Shown here one piece after another: positions 33,145 through 42,564 of a stretch of DNA of 64,000 bases (position 1 is its first letter; each line of letters opens with the position of its first letter). Position numbers and translations under genes: made by a program. The stretch lies in the NCBI RefSeq assembly GCF_022288725.1, contig NZ_JAKNTA010000003.1, positions 66,972-130,971 of the forward strand, read 5' to 3'. Below the pieces are notes generated by a model. The model was given only the letters and a program-made list of their open reading frames with translations. It was not told the origin of the DNA and did no database searches. Source of the stretch: Kitasatospora sp. A2-31 (lineage in GTDB: Bacteria > Actinomycetota > Actinomycetes > Streptomycetales > Streptomycetaceae).

Positions 33145-34596
33145 ATGCCGTCTGCTTCGCCATCCTCTTCTTCGGGCGCGCCCGCGTCCAAGGATTTCCC
33201 CGAGTCGTCCACGACCGTTCACTCCGACGCCGCGGCCCCCGCCGGCGGTTCCACCGCGGTGCTGGACCGTCCGGGGCGGGGCGAGCGGGTCGAGGCGCCG
33301 CTCGTGCTGGACACCGAGCCGCCGCGCACCCTGCGTTTCAGGGACCACTTCGCGCTCTGGATGAATCTCGGCGTCAGCCTGATCGGCTTCACCACCGCCG
33401 CCACCGTGCTCGGCGCGCCCGGCAGCGAGCTGTCGCTGGCCGCCGCGGTGACCGCGATCGTGGCCGGCACGGTGGTCGGCACCGCGATGCTCGGCGTCGC
33501 CGCGCTGATCGGGGCCCGCACCGGCGCGCCCGCGATGGCCAACCTGCGCGGGCTCTTCGGGACGAAGCTCTCCTACGTGCCCACGGTGCTGAACATCGTC
33601 CAGTGCATCGGCTGGGGCGTGTACGAGCTGTTGGTCATCGCGATGGGTGCGCAGACCGTGGCGCACACCGAGGGCTACCGCTGGGCGTTCGTCGTGCTGG
33701 CGGGCGCGGTGACCACCGCGCTGACCATCTGGCCGCTGGGCGCGATCGCGGTGCTGCGCCGCTTCGTCGCCGCGGCGGTGGCGGTCGCGATGGTGTACTT
33801 CACCGTCCAGCTGGGCCGCCACGGCGTCCCGGACCCGGGCGCGGGCAACTGGCACGGGTTCCTCAGGGCCACCGACGCGATGATCGCCGTCTCGATCTCC
33901 TTCGTGCCGCTGGCCGCCGACTACACCCGCCACTCGCGCACCCCGCGGGCGGCGTTCTGGGGCAGCTTCTCCGGCTACACGATCGCCCAGGTCTGGTGCT
34001 ACGTGCTCGGCCTGTTCGCGCTGCTGCAGGCGGACGGCGACGCCACGAGGATCTTCGACTCGTTCCTGGGCGTCTGGGCCGGCTGGCTCTTCCTGCTGGT
34101 ACTGGTGCTGCGCGAGACCGACCAGTCCTTCGCCAACGTCTACTCGACCGCGATGTCGGTCCACAACCTGCTGCCGAAGGTCGACCGCCGGGTGCTGACC
34201 GGCGCGACCGGTCTGCTGATCACCGTCCTGGCGCTGCAGATCACCGAGTTCACCGACTCGTACTACGCCTTCCTCGGCCTGATCGGCTCGGTCTTCGTAC
34301 CGATGTTCGCGGTGCTGGCGGTGGACTACTTCCTCGGCGCCGGCCGCCGCGGCTGGAACCTCGCCGCCGACGCGCCGTCCCGCTGGCTGATGCTGCTGCC
34401 GTGGGCGCTCGGCTTCGCGGTCTACCAGCTGATCGCGCCGACCGCGATCGCCGGCTGGTGGACGGACTTCTGGACCTCCGTCCAGGAGGCCCTGCACTTC
34501 ACCCCGCAGGAGTGGACCTCGGCCTCGCTGTTCGGCTTCCTGGTGCCCGCTCTGGCCACCTGGGCGCTCACCCCGCTGACCCGCGGCCGGCGCTGA
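33145..34596 (+). CDS. cytX: NCS1-family permease, probable hydroxymethylpyrimidine/thiamine-precursor transporter
   Basis: 483 residues. A hydrophilic, Ser/Ala-rich N-terminus (about 1-65) is followed by twelve predicted spans. Nucleobase-cation-symport-1 features are present: FRDHFALWMNLGVSLIGF, NLRGLFGTKLSYVPTVLNIVQCIGWGVYEL, IAVSISFVPLAADYTRH. Cytosine/allantoin permeases belong here, but control by the TPP riboswitch immediately upstream identifies it as the CytX type, which takes up the thiamine precursor HMP. No other thiamine gene is adjacent. Ends at a strong hairpin. Confidence 0.92.
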   Translation: MPSASPSSSSGAPASKDFPESSTTVHSDAAAPAGGSTAVLDRPGRGERVEAPLVLDTEPPRTLRFRDHFALWMNLGVSLIGFTTAATVLGAPGSELSLAAAVTAIVAGTVVGTAMLGVAALIGARTGAPAMANLRGLFGTKLSYVPTVLNIVQCIGWGVYELLVIAMGAQTVAHTEGYRWAFVVLAGAVTTALTIWPLGAIAVLRRFVAAAVAVAMVYFTVQLGRHGVPDPGAGNWHGFLRATDAMIAVSISFVPLAADYTRHSRTPRAAFWGSFSGYTIAQVWCYVLGLFALLQADGDATRIFDSFLGVWAGWLFLLVLVLRETDQSFANVYSTAMSVHNLLPKVDRRVLTGATGLLITVLALQITEFTDSYYAFLGLIGSVFVPMFAVLAVDYFLGAGRRGWNLAADAPSRWLMLLPWALGFAVYQLIAPTAIAGWWTDFWTSVQEALHFTPQEWTSASLFGFLVPALATWALTPLTRGRR

Positions 34597-34613
34597 CCGC
34601 CCGCCCGCACCGG

Positions 34614-34640
34614 AGACGGCCCCACGGATTGGGGCCGTCT
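34614..34640 (+). terminator. intrinsic terminator after the permease
   Basis: AGACGGCCCC (34614-34623) pairs with GGGGCCGTCT (34631-34640), followed by tcgcttccgcttc. It lies 17 bases beyond the permease stop. Confidence 0.8.
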
Positions 34641-34678
34641 TCGCTTCCGCTTCACCTCCGCCGCTTATCGTTGACGCC

Positions 34679-35548
34679 GTGACCAGCCCTGATCTCTCGC
34701 CTGCGGCGGCGCGCACCGCGCCGCCCGTCCAGGTGATCGCCCACCGCGGTTCCTCGCACGCCCTGCCCGAGCACACCCTTGCGGCCTACCGCCGGGCACT
34801 GGAGGAGGGCGCGGACGCGGTCGAGTGCGACGTCCGGGTGACCGCCGACGGTCAGCTGGTCTGCGTCCACGACCGCCGGATCGGCCGGGTCTCGGACGGC
34901 CGCGGCACGGTCTCCGCCATGACGCTGGCGCAGTTGGAGGCGCACGACTTCGGCGCCTGGAAGACCGGCGTGCCGAGCCGGGACCCGGAGCTGCGCGAGG
35001 TGCTGCGGCTGGAGAGCCTGCTGGAGCTGGTCGCGGACTGCGGCCGGCCGGTGGACCTGGCGATCGAGACCAAGCACCCGGTCCGGTTCCGGGGCCTGGT
35101 CGAGAGCGAGCTGCTGCGGATGCTCGACCGGTTCGGGATCGGCGGCGCCCACGGTGCCGCTACGCCGGGAGCCGGCACGCGGGACGCCGGCACGCGGGAC
35201 GCCGACGGCCCGCGGGCCCGCATCATGAGCTTCTCCTCGCTCGCCCTGGCCCGGGTGGCAGCCGCCGCGCCGCAGTACCCGCGGGTGTTCCTGTTCGAGC
35301 GGATGCTGCCGCTGCAGGGCCGGCTGCGGCCGGGCGCGGCGCTGCCGGGCGGCGCGCGGATCGCCGGTCCCGGCATCGACCTGGTGCGGGCCAGGCCCCG
35401 GCTGGTCACCCGGCTGCGCGAGCTCGGCCACGAGGTGCACGTCTGGACCGTCGACGAGCCGGCCGACGTGGAGCTCTGCCTGGAGCTGGGCGTGTCGGCG
35501 ATCATCACCAACCGCCCGGCGGAGGTCCTGGCCCAGCTCGGCCGGTGA
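34679..35548 (+). CDS. glycerophosphodiester phosphodiesterase
   Basis: 289 residues from a GTG at 34679. The GDPD barrel starts at VIAHRGSSHALPEHTLAAYRRAL, continues with GADAVECDVRVTADGQLVCVHDRRIGR, and ends with VHVWTVDEPADVELCLELGVSAIITNRP. The catalytic His pair, Glu and metal-binding Glu/Asp are all in place. It should hydrolyse glycerophosphodiesters from phospholipid turnover to sn-glycerol-3-phosphate and an alcohol. An insertion of about 15 residues (GAATPGAGTRDAGTRDADG) at 160-178 is low-complexity. No signal peptide, so cytoplasmic. Confidence 0.93.
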   Translation: MTSPDLSPAAARTAPPVQVIAHRGSSHALPEHTLAAYRRALEEGADAVECDVRVTADGQLVCVHDRRIGRVSDGRGTVSAMTLAQLEAHDFGAWKTGVPSRDPELREVLRLESLLELVADCGRPVDLAIETKHPVRFRGLVESELLRMLDRFGIGGAHGAATPGAGTRDAGTRDADGPRARIMSFSSLALARVAAAAPQYPRVFLFERMLPLQGRLRPGAALPGGARIAGPGIDLVRARPRLVTRLRELGHEVHVWTVDEPADVELCLELGVSAIITNRPAEVLAQLGR

Positions 35549-35868
35549 CGCCGCGGGCCGGCGGGCGCGCGGCTGCTCCTGGGCGCCCCGATCGCCCCGC
35601 GCGCCCCATTCGCCACGCGCGCCCCGGGCCGCCGTCCGATCGACATCACGCGGCACGTCGGTTGATCGCCTTGGTAGGGACTCAAACCTTCCACTGTCGC
35701 TTTCTGCTGTGGTTTTTGCGTTTCACGACAGAGGGTGAGCAGCGAATCACCTGTCGCGCACCGTGTGTCGTGCGGCTCGAAATGTGCGGCCGGGATCGCC
35801 GTGTGGTCGTTTCCGACGCATTACCAAGGGGCATCCATCCCTCGGCATACGCTGAAGGAGGTCCGGGG
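35549..35868. promoter_or_regulatory. leader/promoter region of the ATP-binding protein
   Basis: About 320 bases without a gene. It is clearly less GC-rich than neighbours around 35690-35780 (ttctgctgtggtttttgcg). This is the expected promoter and leader for the anti-sigma-like gene. Confidence 0.5.
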
Positions 35869-36492
35869 GTGGCGTTGATGGTGGCGCGTGAAGTGCCGAC
35901 TTCATCGACCATGGCAGTGCCGCACGGCCCAGCGAGTGTCGGGGTCGCACGGCGCCGACTGCGTCGAGATCTGGGTGACCGGCAGATACCGGAACCGGTC
36001 ATCGATGATGCCGTTCTGATCCTTTCCGAACTGCTGAGCAATGCCTGTCGTTACGCCCGGCCGCTCGGGCCGCTGCCCGTGCTCGGCCGCAGCGCCCGGG
36101 CCGAGGTCGTGGGCCAGGTGCTGGTCGGCGTCCCCTCCGGGGCGTCCTCGGCCGGCGGCACCGCCCGGCCGGGCAGGTCCGACGACCGCCCGCAGGAACG
36201 GTCCCGAGACGGCGAGGACGTGGGTGCCGACGACGGCGGGATCCTGGTCCGCTGGCAGATGCACGCGGACGGCGTCCTCACCCTGGAGGTGACCGACGGC
36301 GGGGCGCAGACCCGGCCGTCCCCGGCCAGCCCGTCGCTGACCTCGCGCGGCGGCCGCGGGCTGAGCATCGTGGACCAGCTGGCGAGCGACTGGGGCGTGC
36401 GCGACGCGCCCGGCGAGGTGACGGTGTGGGCGGCGCTGCCCGCCCGGGCCCGCCACGCCCGGCGCACCGGCGGTGACGCCCGCAGCGCCTGA
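35869..36492 (+). CDS. anti-sigma-type ATP-binding (HATPase_c) protein
   Basis: 207 residues from a GTG at 35869, chosen because AAGGAGG is seven bases upstream (an ATG nine bases later is too far). HATPase boxes: N-box ILSELLSNACRYA, G1 VTDGG, and G2 RGGRGLSIVDQLASDW. Between N- and G1-boxes is a 65-residue insertion rich in Ser/Gly/Asp. Such single-domain GHKL proteins in Streptomyces are anti-sigma kinases or related regulators. It probably phosphorylates an anti-anti-sigma partner not present here. Confidence 0.88.
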   Translation: MALMVAREVPTSSTMAVPHGPASVGVARRRLRRDLGDRQIPEPVIDDAVLILSELLSNACRYARPLGPLPVLGRSARAEVVGQVLVGVPSGASSAGGTARPGRSDDRPQERSRDGEDVGADDGGILVRWQMHADGVLTLEVTDGGAQTRPSPASPSLTSRGGRGLSIVDQLASDWGVRDAPGEVTVWAALPARARHARRTGGDARSA

Positions 36493-36716
36493 CGCCCGCA
36501 GCGCCTGACGGCCGACCGGTTCGCCGGCACGGGCCGACCCTGGCCGCGGGCCCGCACCCGCAGGCCCGGCACGCAGGCCACGGGCGAGCGGAACCGCAGG
36601 CCGAACGGGCCCGCGGAGCGGGCGACCGCACCAGGACCCGGCGTGTGCCCCCGCGCCGGTGGAACGTCAGTAGGCTGCCCGGAGCACAACACCACCGTCC
36701 CCGGGAGAGCCGCACC

Positions 36717-37703
36717 ATGGGCAAGAAGGCCGCCAAGAAGGCGCCGCAGCGCAGCCAGTCCACCACCGCCGTCACGGGTGAGATCCCCGTGGTCGGGGCC
36801 CGCGAGAACTGCCCCTGCGGTTCGGGCCGCCGTTACAAGGCGTGCCACGGCCGCGAGGCCTCGCACGCCGTCCAGGAGCTGGTGCACCGCCCGTTCGAGG
36901 GCCTGCCGGGCGAGGCCGACTGGGTGGCGCTGCGCGAGCTGGTGCCGGCCGCCACCGTCCCGCTGACGCTGGCGGCCGGGGTCGCCGGGACCGCCACCGG
37001 CGAGGTGCCGTCGGTGACGCTGGCCACCGTGCTGCCGCTGGCCTGGCCGGCCCTGCGCCGCCAGGACGGTTCGATCCTGCTCGGCCTGCAGACCCAGTCC
37101 TCCTCCGGCGACCTCAGCCGTGACCTGGCCGACGCGCTGGAGCTGGCGCTGGCCGCCGAGCCGGGCTCGCCGGTGCCCGCCCGCCGCACCGTCCCGGGCG
37201 GCCGCCGCCTGCAGGACCTGCTGGACCTGCAGGCCGAGTTCACGCCCACCGTGCACACCGGCTTCGAGTTCTGGCTGGAGGACGCCGAGACCGCCACCGG
37301 CGAGGTGGCCGCCTCCCTGGAGCGCGCCAACGCCTCGGCCATCCCGACCGAGAAGCTGAACGGCGTCGATTCCGCGTACTGGTGCGGCACCCCGGACAAG
37401 AACCACCTGCGCTGGGTGATGACGGTGCCGGAGGAGCAGCTGCTGGACGCGCTGGCCCGGCTCACCGCCGCCGACAAGTCCTCACTCGGCCCGGACACCC
37501 GTCTGGTCGGCTCGTTCCGCGCGCACGGCCTGACCGTGCCGGTCTGGGACCTGCCGCTCGCCATGACGGCCGCCGACTGCGAGAAGCCGGCCGCCGAGTT
37601 CGCCGAGCGGCTCGCCGAGACCCTCGCCGACGAGCGGCCGCTGACGGCCGAGGAGCGCCGCGCCCGCGCGAACCTGGTGAACCGTCAGGTCACTTTGAAC
37701 TAA
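36717..37703 (+). CDS. SEC-C motif, DUF5926-type protein
   Basis: 328 residues from the ATG at 36717. A basic N-terminus (MGKKAAKKAPQR) and the SEC-C zinc motif (ENCPCGSGRRYKACHGRE, about residues 28-45, metal ligands Cys30, Cys32, Cys41 and His42) precede a mostly alpha/beta domain. No catalytic motif is recognised. SEC-C elements occur at the end of SecA and in many proteins of unknown role. A stand-alone actinobacterial family; its function is not known. Confidence 0.85.
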   Translation: MGKKAAKKAPQRSQSTTAVTGEIPVVGARENCPCGSGRRYKACHGREASHAVQELVHRPFEGLPGEADWVALRELVPAATVPLTLAAGVAGTATGEVPSVTLATVLPLAWPALRRQDGSILLGLQTQSSSGDLSRDLADALELALAAEPGSPVPARRTVPGGRRLQDLLDLQAEFTPTVHTGFEFWLEDAETATGEVAASLERANASAIPTEKLNGVDSAYWCGTPDKNHLRWVMTVPEEQLLDALARLTAADKSSLGPDTRLVGSFRAHGLTVPVWDLPLAMTAADCEKPAAEFAERLAETLADERPLTAEERRARANLVNRQVTLN

Positions 37704-37782
37704 AGGCGACCGGGATCCGGGTGATACGCGTCACATTGCCCGCCGGAACGGCAATTTCCGGACTGCCAGGGCGCCTTGGAAA

Positions 37783-37868
37783 TTGGCGTAGCCGCGGATC
37801 CTTGTTACTGTCTAAAGAGTCCGGTCGCTGGTGCATCCCCCGTCGCCAGCGGCCGGATCTTTTGTTTT
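37783..37868 (+). ncRNA. candidate small RNA with own promoter and terminator
   Basis: A -35 TTGGCG (37783-37788) and -10 TACTGT (37806-37811) are separated by exactly 17 bases. Downstream, ccggtcgctgg (37821-37831) pairs with ccagcggccgg (37846-37856), including one G-T wobble, with loop tgcatcccccgtcg. The hairpin ends in cttttgtttt (37859-37868). The predicted transcript is only about 50 bases and is not part of either neighbour. The C-rich loop recalls C-rich-loop actinobacterial small RNAs, but it has one such hairpin, not the two of 6C RNA. Confidence 0.6.
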
Positions 37869-37966
37869 CCGCCGGAGGCACCCCCGGCTGCACCGTGCCC
37901 GATCGGTTTCCGGGCAGCGCGGCGGCAGCCCGTACGCCCCGCACGGGCCGGGCCCGCCGGCGGCCG

Positions 37967-38602
37967 TCAGTGTGCCGAGCGGCCGCTGTCCAACCGGACC
38001 GCCGCCTCGACCAGTTCGCCGAGCAGCGGCCCGACCTGAGGCAGCCAGACCCCGCCGTCGGCCGCCGGGCGGGGCGCGAGCACCCAGCGCACCCGGCCCC
38101 CCGTCCCGCCGCCGGGCGGCAGGGCCAGGAAGCCGCCCGGCCCGTGGTAACGCAACGACCCCGGAACCCAGGGCAGTTGGGCGAGCATCTCGCCCAACAC
38201 CTCCAGGGAGTACGGGGCGACCAGCAGCGCGTAACGGCCGGGCAGCGCCAGCACCGGGCCGAGCGGCAGCCGCAGCGCGGCGAGGTAGGCGAGCGCCCGG
38301 GCACCGGCCGCCGCGGGCAGGCTGACCGCCGAGACGGTCCGGCCGGTCGCGGCCAGCACGGGCGCGTCCGGCTGCCGCTCCCACCACCAGCGCACCATCC
38401 GGGCGTCGGTGGTGGCCGCGAGCAGCGGCGGATCGTGCGGATGGGCGCCGGGGACGGGGCAGTCCTCGTCCCCGCAGGAACACCGCCCGCCACGGAGCAG
38501 CGTGCCGGGCACCACGGGCCAGCGGTGGTCGACGGCGGCCGCCAGGGCCGCGGCCATTCGGGCCGAACGGGCCGCCGGACGGTTGCTCGGGTTCTCGCGC
38601 AT
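37967..38602 (-). CDS. bifunctional DNA primase/polymerase-type domain protein
   Basis: 211 residues from the ATG at 38602 (GGAAAGG upstream). It begins with a helical segment, then HRWPVVPGTLLRGGRCSCGDEDCPVPGAHPHDPP (a Cys/His cluster) and MVRWWWERQPDAPVLAATG, typical of the N-terminal primase-polymerase (Prim-Pol) family seen in actinobacteria. The canonical acidic metal-binding residues of active primases are not obvious, so it may be a stand-alone domain of regulatory role. It converges toward the candidate small RNA region. Confidence 0.75.
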   Translation of the reverse strand: MRENPSNRPAARSARMAAALAAAVDHRWPVVPGTLLRGGRCSCGDEDCPVPGAHPHDPPLLAATTDARMVRWWWERQPDAPVLAATGRTVSAVSLPAAAGARALAYLAALRLPLGPVLALPGRYALLVAPYSLEVLGEMLAQLPWVPGSLRYHGPGGFLALPPGGGTGGRVRWVLAPRPAADGGVWLPQVGPLLGELVEAAVRLDSGRSAH

Positions 38603-39293
38603 GGCACTCGTTCCTTTCCGTGACCGCTCGGTTCGCTCCCGGCCCGCGGCCCGCGTCGGGGAGCGCCGCACCGGCCCGGATCGGGGCGGCGGGCATGGCG
38701 AACGGCGTGGGCAGGGGTGGAGCACGGTGTGGAGCACGACCTGAGAAGAGCCGCGGACTAGAACAGCCCGTGGAACGAGAATCCCGCATGTGACCGGACG
38801 GACGCCGCCCGGGCGCGGTTGGTTCCACCGTACGAGTGAGTGACTTCCGACCGGCCCGGCCCTCCGAGCGGCGAAAGCATACGATCCGGACGGCCATCCG
38901 GGCCGTCCTGACGGTTCTGCCCGTTCTCCGGCCGGTCCATGCCCTCCGCCCGGCACCGGCGGGCCGCCGGAACACCCCGGTCGGGCCGCAGCAGCACCCG
39001 GCGCGCGCTCGACGGGAACGCGCCCCCGCGCGGTTCCCGGGCGCCCTCCGGTATCCGTCGGCGCCTGGCGCCGAAGCCGGGAGGGAACCGGCTCCGGGGG
39101 CGGCGGGACCGGACACCGGCACCGGAACGAATCTGGACATGCCCCGAATGGCCTGTGTAGAAGTGGTGGCATTGCTGACGATCAATGACGAGAAGTAGCG
39201 AATCGAGGCGGAACGCGTCATTTGGCCGTCCTCGCTCCAATCGGCCGTATCCGGGGGGTTCCGCATGACACGTACCGCGTCAGGAGTGGCGGC
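38603..39293. other. 691-base gap between divergent genes
   Basis: Leader of the primase-like gene on the minus strand and of the phosphatase gene on the plus strand. Less GC-rich near 39160-39200, where TTGCTG and TAGCGA, 18 bases apart, are a weak promoter guess for the phosphatase. Open frames here (38836-39198 plus; 38758-39240 minus) have no ribosome site or recognisable fold and are not called. Confidence 0.4.
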
Positions 39294-40808
39294 ATGACCG
39301 AGTCCCACGCACCGTCGACCTCCGCCGAGCCGGGCGAGCCCGGCAGCGCCAGCGGCCTCTCGGTGCTCGACCATCCGGGCTTCCCGGTCCCGGCCGCCGG
39401 TCCGGCCGAGGAGCAGGCCGATCCGGCCGGAGCCGGCGACGGCCGGCCCGCGGCCGCCGGCGAGCCGACCCCCGCCGACGGCGAGCCGACCCTCGCCGAC
39501 GGCCGGAGCACACCCCCGGCCGGGCTGCAGGACCGTTTGGCCGGACGGCTGTCCGATTTCACCAGCCTGCACGAGCACACCGAACGGCTCGTCCGCGCCC
39601 GCGGCCTGGACGCCACGGTCGACGCCCTGCTGGCCTCCGGCACCGCGCTGCTGGGCGCCAGCCGCGCCCTGCTGGTCACCGCCGCACCCGGCGGCGGCCC
39701 CGGCCGGCCGGTCGGCCACGGCCTGGACCGCGCCAGCCTCGGGTCCCTGGAGACGGTGCCGGCCGAGCAGAACCCGGTCGCCCGGCTGCTGCGCGAGCGC
39801 GACCGACCGGACCGGCTGGAGTGCCGCGACCTCGCCCACGACCCCGCGATCGGCGCCCGGCTGCGCGAGCTCGCCGCCTCCCTCGGCCTCGGCGGCTGCT
39901 ACGGCCTGCCGCTCGCCACCGAGGAGGACGGCCCACTGGCCGCCGCGCTCTGGTTCTACGACGAGCCCGCCGCACCCACCGAGCGCCAGCGCGAGCTGGC
40001 CCACCGCTACTGCGAGGTCGCCGCCCCGCTGCTGGCCAAGCAGCTGGACGCGGAGCGGGTCCGCCGCACCACCGAGGCACTGCGCCGCGGCCTGCTGCCC
40101 GACCGGCTCCCCCGGCCGACCGGTCTGCGGCTCGCCGCCCGGCTGGTCCCGGCCGGCCTGGACCACTCCGCCGGCAGCGACTGGTACGACGCCATCCCGC
40201 TGCCGGACGGCACCGTCGGCCTCACCGTGGGCAGCGTCTCCGGCGACGGCCCCGGTGCCGGGCCCGGCTCGGCACCCGGCGCGGCGGCGGCGATGGGCCG
40301 GGTCCGGGCGGCGCTGCGGGCGTACGCGGTGCTGGAGGGCGAGGACCCGGTCTCCGTCCTCGGCGACCTCGAACTGCTCCTCAAGACCACCGAGCCGAGC
40401 CGCAGCGCCACCGCCGTGTACGCCTGGGTGGAGCCGGAGGACCGCCGGATCACGCTGGCCGGGGCCGGCCACTGCCCGCCGGTGCTGGTCACCCGGCACG
40501 GCGCCGAGTTCGTGGAGACCTCGCTCTCCGCCCCGCTCGGCATGCTCTCCTGCTGGGAGGCGCCCGGGGTCGAGCTCACCGCCGACCGCGGCGACACCCT
40601 GCTGCTCTACACCGAGGGACTGGCCCGCCGCTGCGGGCCCACCCTGCACGCCGGGCAGGCCAACCTGCGCCGGGCGGCCGCCGACGCCCCGCGCGACGTG
40701 CGGATCGACCCGGACCGGCTCTGCGCCCACCTGCTGGCCGTCTGCCCGGACCCGGCCGCCGGAGCCGCCACCGACGACCTGATGCTGCTGGCCGCCCGCT
40801 TCGAGTAG
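39294..40808 (+). CDS. SpoIIE/PP2C-type serine phosphatase with GAF-like domain
   Basis: 504 residues from the ATG at 39294 (AGGAG seven bases upstream). An N-terminal Pro/Ala/Asp-rich stretch carries a short duplication (PTPADGEP, PTLADG). A GAF-like domain (about 85-245) leads to the phosphatase (about 265-504: SDWYDAIPLPDG, VGSVSGDGPG, AGAGHCPPVL, DDLMLLAARF). The acidic metal residues are mostly kept. Such proteins dephosphorylate anti-anti-sigma partners. The anti-sigma-type ATPase 3.4 kb upstream could belong to the same network, but this is inference. Confidence 0.9.
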   Translation: MTESHAPSTSAEPGEPGSASGLSVLDHPGFPVPAAGPAEEQADPAGAGDGRPAAAGEPTPADGEPTLADGRSTPPAGLQDRLAGRLSDFTSLHEHTERLVRARGLDATVDALLASGTALLGASRALLVTAAPGGGPGRPVGHGLDRASLGSLETVPAEQNPVARLLRERDRPDRLECRDLAHDPAIGARLRELAASLGLGGCYGLPLATEEDGPLAAALWFYDEPAAPTERQRELAHRYCEVAAPLLAKQLDAERVRRTTEALRRGLLPDRLPRPTGLRLAARLVPAGLDHSAGSDWYDAIPLPDGTVGLTVGSVSGDGPGAGPGSAPGAAAAMGRVRAALRAYAVLEGEDPVSVLGDLELLLKTTEPSRSATAVYAWVEPEDRRITLAGAGHCPPVLVTRHGAEFVETSLSAPLGMLSCWEAPGVELTADRGDTLLLYTEGLARRCGPTLHAGQANLRRAAADAPRDVRIDPDRLCAHLLAVCPDPAAGAATDDLMLLAARFE

Positions 40809-41035
40809 CCCGCCGGGCGGGCGGCGCGCGCCCCCGCGCGGCCCCGGGCGGCCCCGGAGGGGCCCCGCGCGGGCCGTCCGCCCCCGGACCCGCCGCTCCC
40901 CCGCCGGGGCGCGCCGGCGGACGTCCGTACCATGGACGCACGGCCGCCCGCGCGTGTCGCGATCCGACGCGCCCCAGGGCTCCGGCCCCCGGGACACCCC
41001 CACGGGGCAGCCGCACGCGCAAGGAGGCGACGTAC

Positions 41036-42535
41036 GTGACCGAGGACCGCACGCCGGCAGTGGCCGAGAACCCCGAGGCCGGGGGCGAGGAGCAGCCGCA
41101 GGAGTTCAAGGGCCGCAAGAACGGCCTGTACTCCGGGGTCTCCGACGAACTGGCCGCCTCGATGAAGTCCGGCTGGGCCGACACCGAGCTGCACGGCCTG
41201 GAGCCGGTCGCCCAGGCCCCGTACGCGGCCGAGCGCCGTGCCCGGCTCTCCGCCGCCTTCCCCGGCGAGCGCCTGGTGGTCCCGGCCGGCAACCTGAAGG
41301 TCCGCGCCAACGACTCCGACTACAGCTTCCGCGCCGCCAGCGAGTACGTGCACCTCACCGGCGACCAGACCGAGGACGCGGTGCTGGTCGCCGAGCCCAC
41401 GGGCGACTCCGGCCACGTCTTCGGCCTCTACCTGCTGCCCCGCTCCGACCGCGAGAACGGCGAGTTCTGGCTGGACGGCTACGGCGAGCTCTGGGTCGGC
41501 CGCCGGCACAGCCTCGCCGAGCAGGAGCAGCTGCTCGGCCTGCCGGCCCGCGACGTGCGCAGGGCCGCCGAGGAGCTGGCCGACCGGGCGAAGTCCGGCA
41601 CCGTCCCGACCCGGATCGTGCGCGGCTACGACGCCGGCCTGGAGGCCGCGCTCGCCGACGTGCTGGACGCCGGCAAGGACGCCGAGTTCAAGGAGTTCCT
41701 GAGCGGCCTGCGGCTGGTCAAGGACGAGTGGGAGATCGGCGAGCTGCGCGCCGCCTGCGCCGCCACCGTCAAGGGATTCACCGACGTGGTCCGCGAGCTG
41801 GGCCAGGCCGTCGCCACCTCCGAGCGCTGGATCGAGGGCACCTTCTGGCGCCGCGCGCGCGTCGAGGGCAACGACGTCGGCTACGGCTCCATCTGCGCGG
41901 CCGGCGCGCACGCCACCACGCTGCACTGGGTCCGCAACGACGGCGCCGTCCGCCCGGGCGAGCTGCTGCTGCTGGACGCCGGCGTGGAGACGCACACCCT
42001 GTACACCGCCGACGTCACCCGCACCCTGCCGATCGACGGGCGCTTCTCCGAGCTCCAGCGGAAGATCTACCAGGCCGTCTACGACGCGCAGGAGGCCGGC
42101 ATCGCCGCGGTGAAGCCCGGCGCCCGGTTCCGCGACTTCCACGACGCCTCGCAGCGCGTGCTCGCCGAGCGCCTGCTCGCCTGGGGCCTGCTGGACCCGT
42201 CGCTGTACGACGTCGAGAAGGTGCTGGAGCTCGGCCTGCAGCGCCGCTGGACCCTGCACGGCACCGGTCACATGCTCGGCCTGGACGTCCACGACTGCGC
42301 CCACTCCCGCCGGGAGGAGCACGTCGACGCGCTGCTGGTGCCGGGCATGGTGCTCACCGTCGAGCCGGGCCTGTACTTCCAGGAGGACGACCTGACCGTG
42401 CCGGCGGAGTACCGCGGCATCGGCGTCCGGATCGAGGACGACATCCTGGTCACCGCGGACGGCAACGAGAACCTCTCGGCCGGCCTGCCGCGCCGCGCCG
42501 AGGACGTCGAGGCGTGGATGGCCTCGCTCGCCTGA
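41036..42535 (+). CDS. aminopeptidase P (Xaa-Pro aminopeptidase)
   Basis: 499 residues from a GTG at 41036 with AAGGAGG about nine bases upstream. The creatinase N-domain (about 50-220) is followed by the pita-bread metallopeptidase. Its five ligands are visible: LLLDAGVETHTLYTADVTR (two Asp), HGTGHMLGLDVHD (His), VEPGLYF (Glu) and GVRIEDDILVT (Glu). This is the dinuclear Mn-type enzyme removing residues N-terminal to proline. No signal peptide, so cytoplasmic. Faces the sigma-operon across a strong terminator. Confidence 0.95.
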   Translation: MTEDRTPAVAENPEAGGEEQPQEFKGRKNGLYSGVSDELAASMKSGWADTELHGLEPVAQAPYAAERRARLSAAFPGERLVVPAGNLKVRANDSDYSFRAASEYVHLTGDQTEDAVLVAEPTGDSGHVFGLYLLPRSDRENGEFWLDGYGELWVGRRHSLAEQEQLLGLPARDVRRAAEELADRAKSGTVPTRIVRGYDAGLEAALADVLDAGKDAEFKEFLSGLRLVKDEWEIGELRAACAATVKGFTDVVRELGQAVATSERWIEGTFWRRARVEGNDVGYGSICAAGAHATTLHWVRNDGAVRPGELLLLDAGVETHTLYTADVTRTLPIDGRFSELQRKIYQAVYDAQEAGIAAVKPGARFRDFHDASQRVLAERLLAWGLLDPSLYDVEKVLELGLQRRWTLHGTGHMLGLDVHDCAHSRREEHVDALLVPGMVLTVEPGLYFQEDDLTVPAEYRGIGVRIEDDILVTADGNENLSAGLPRRAEDVEAWMASLA

Positions 42536-42564
42536 GCCCGTCACGCCTCGCCCGTCCCCGACCG

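Noticed and set aside
35682..36041. Minus-strand open frame across the anti-sigma-type gene start
   Set aside because: Antisense to the HATPase N-box; composition is Arg/Ser-rich without a motif.
37820..37868. 6C RNA assignment for the hairpin
   Set aside because: Only one C-rich loop with five Cs is present; 6C RNA needs two such hairpins.
38836..39198. 120-codon plus frame in the primase-phosphatase gap
   Set aside because: No ribosome-binding site, Arg/Pro-rich composition and no family resemblance; treated as intergenic.
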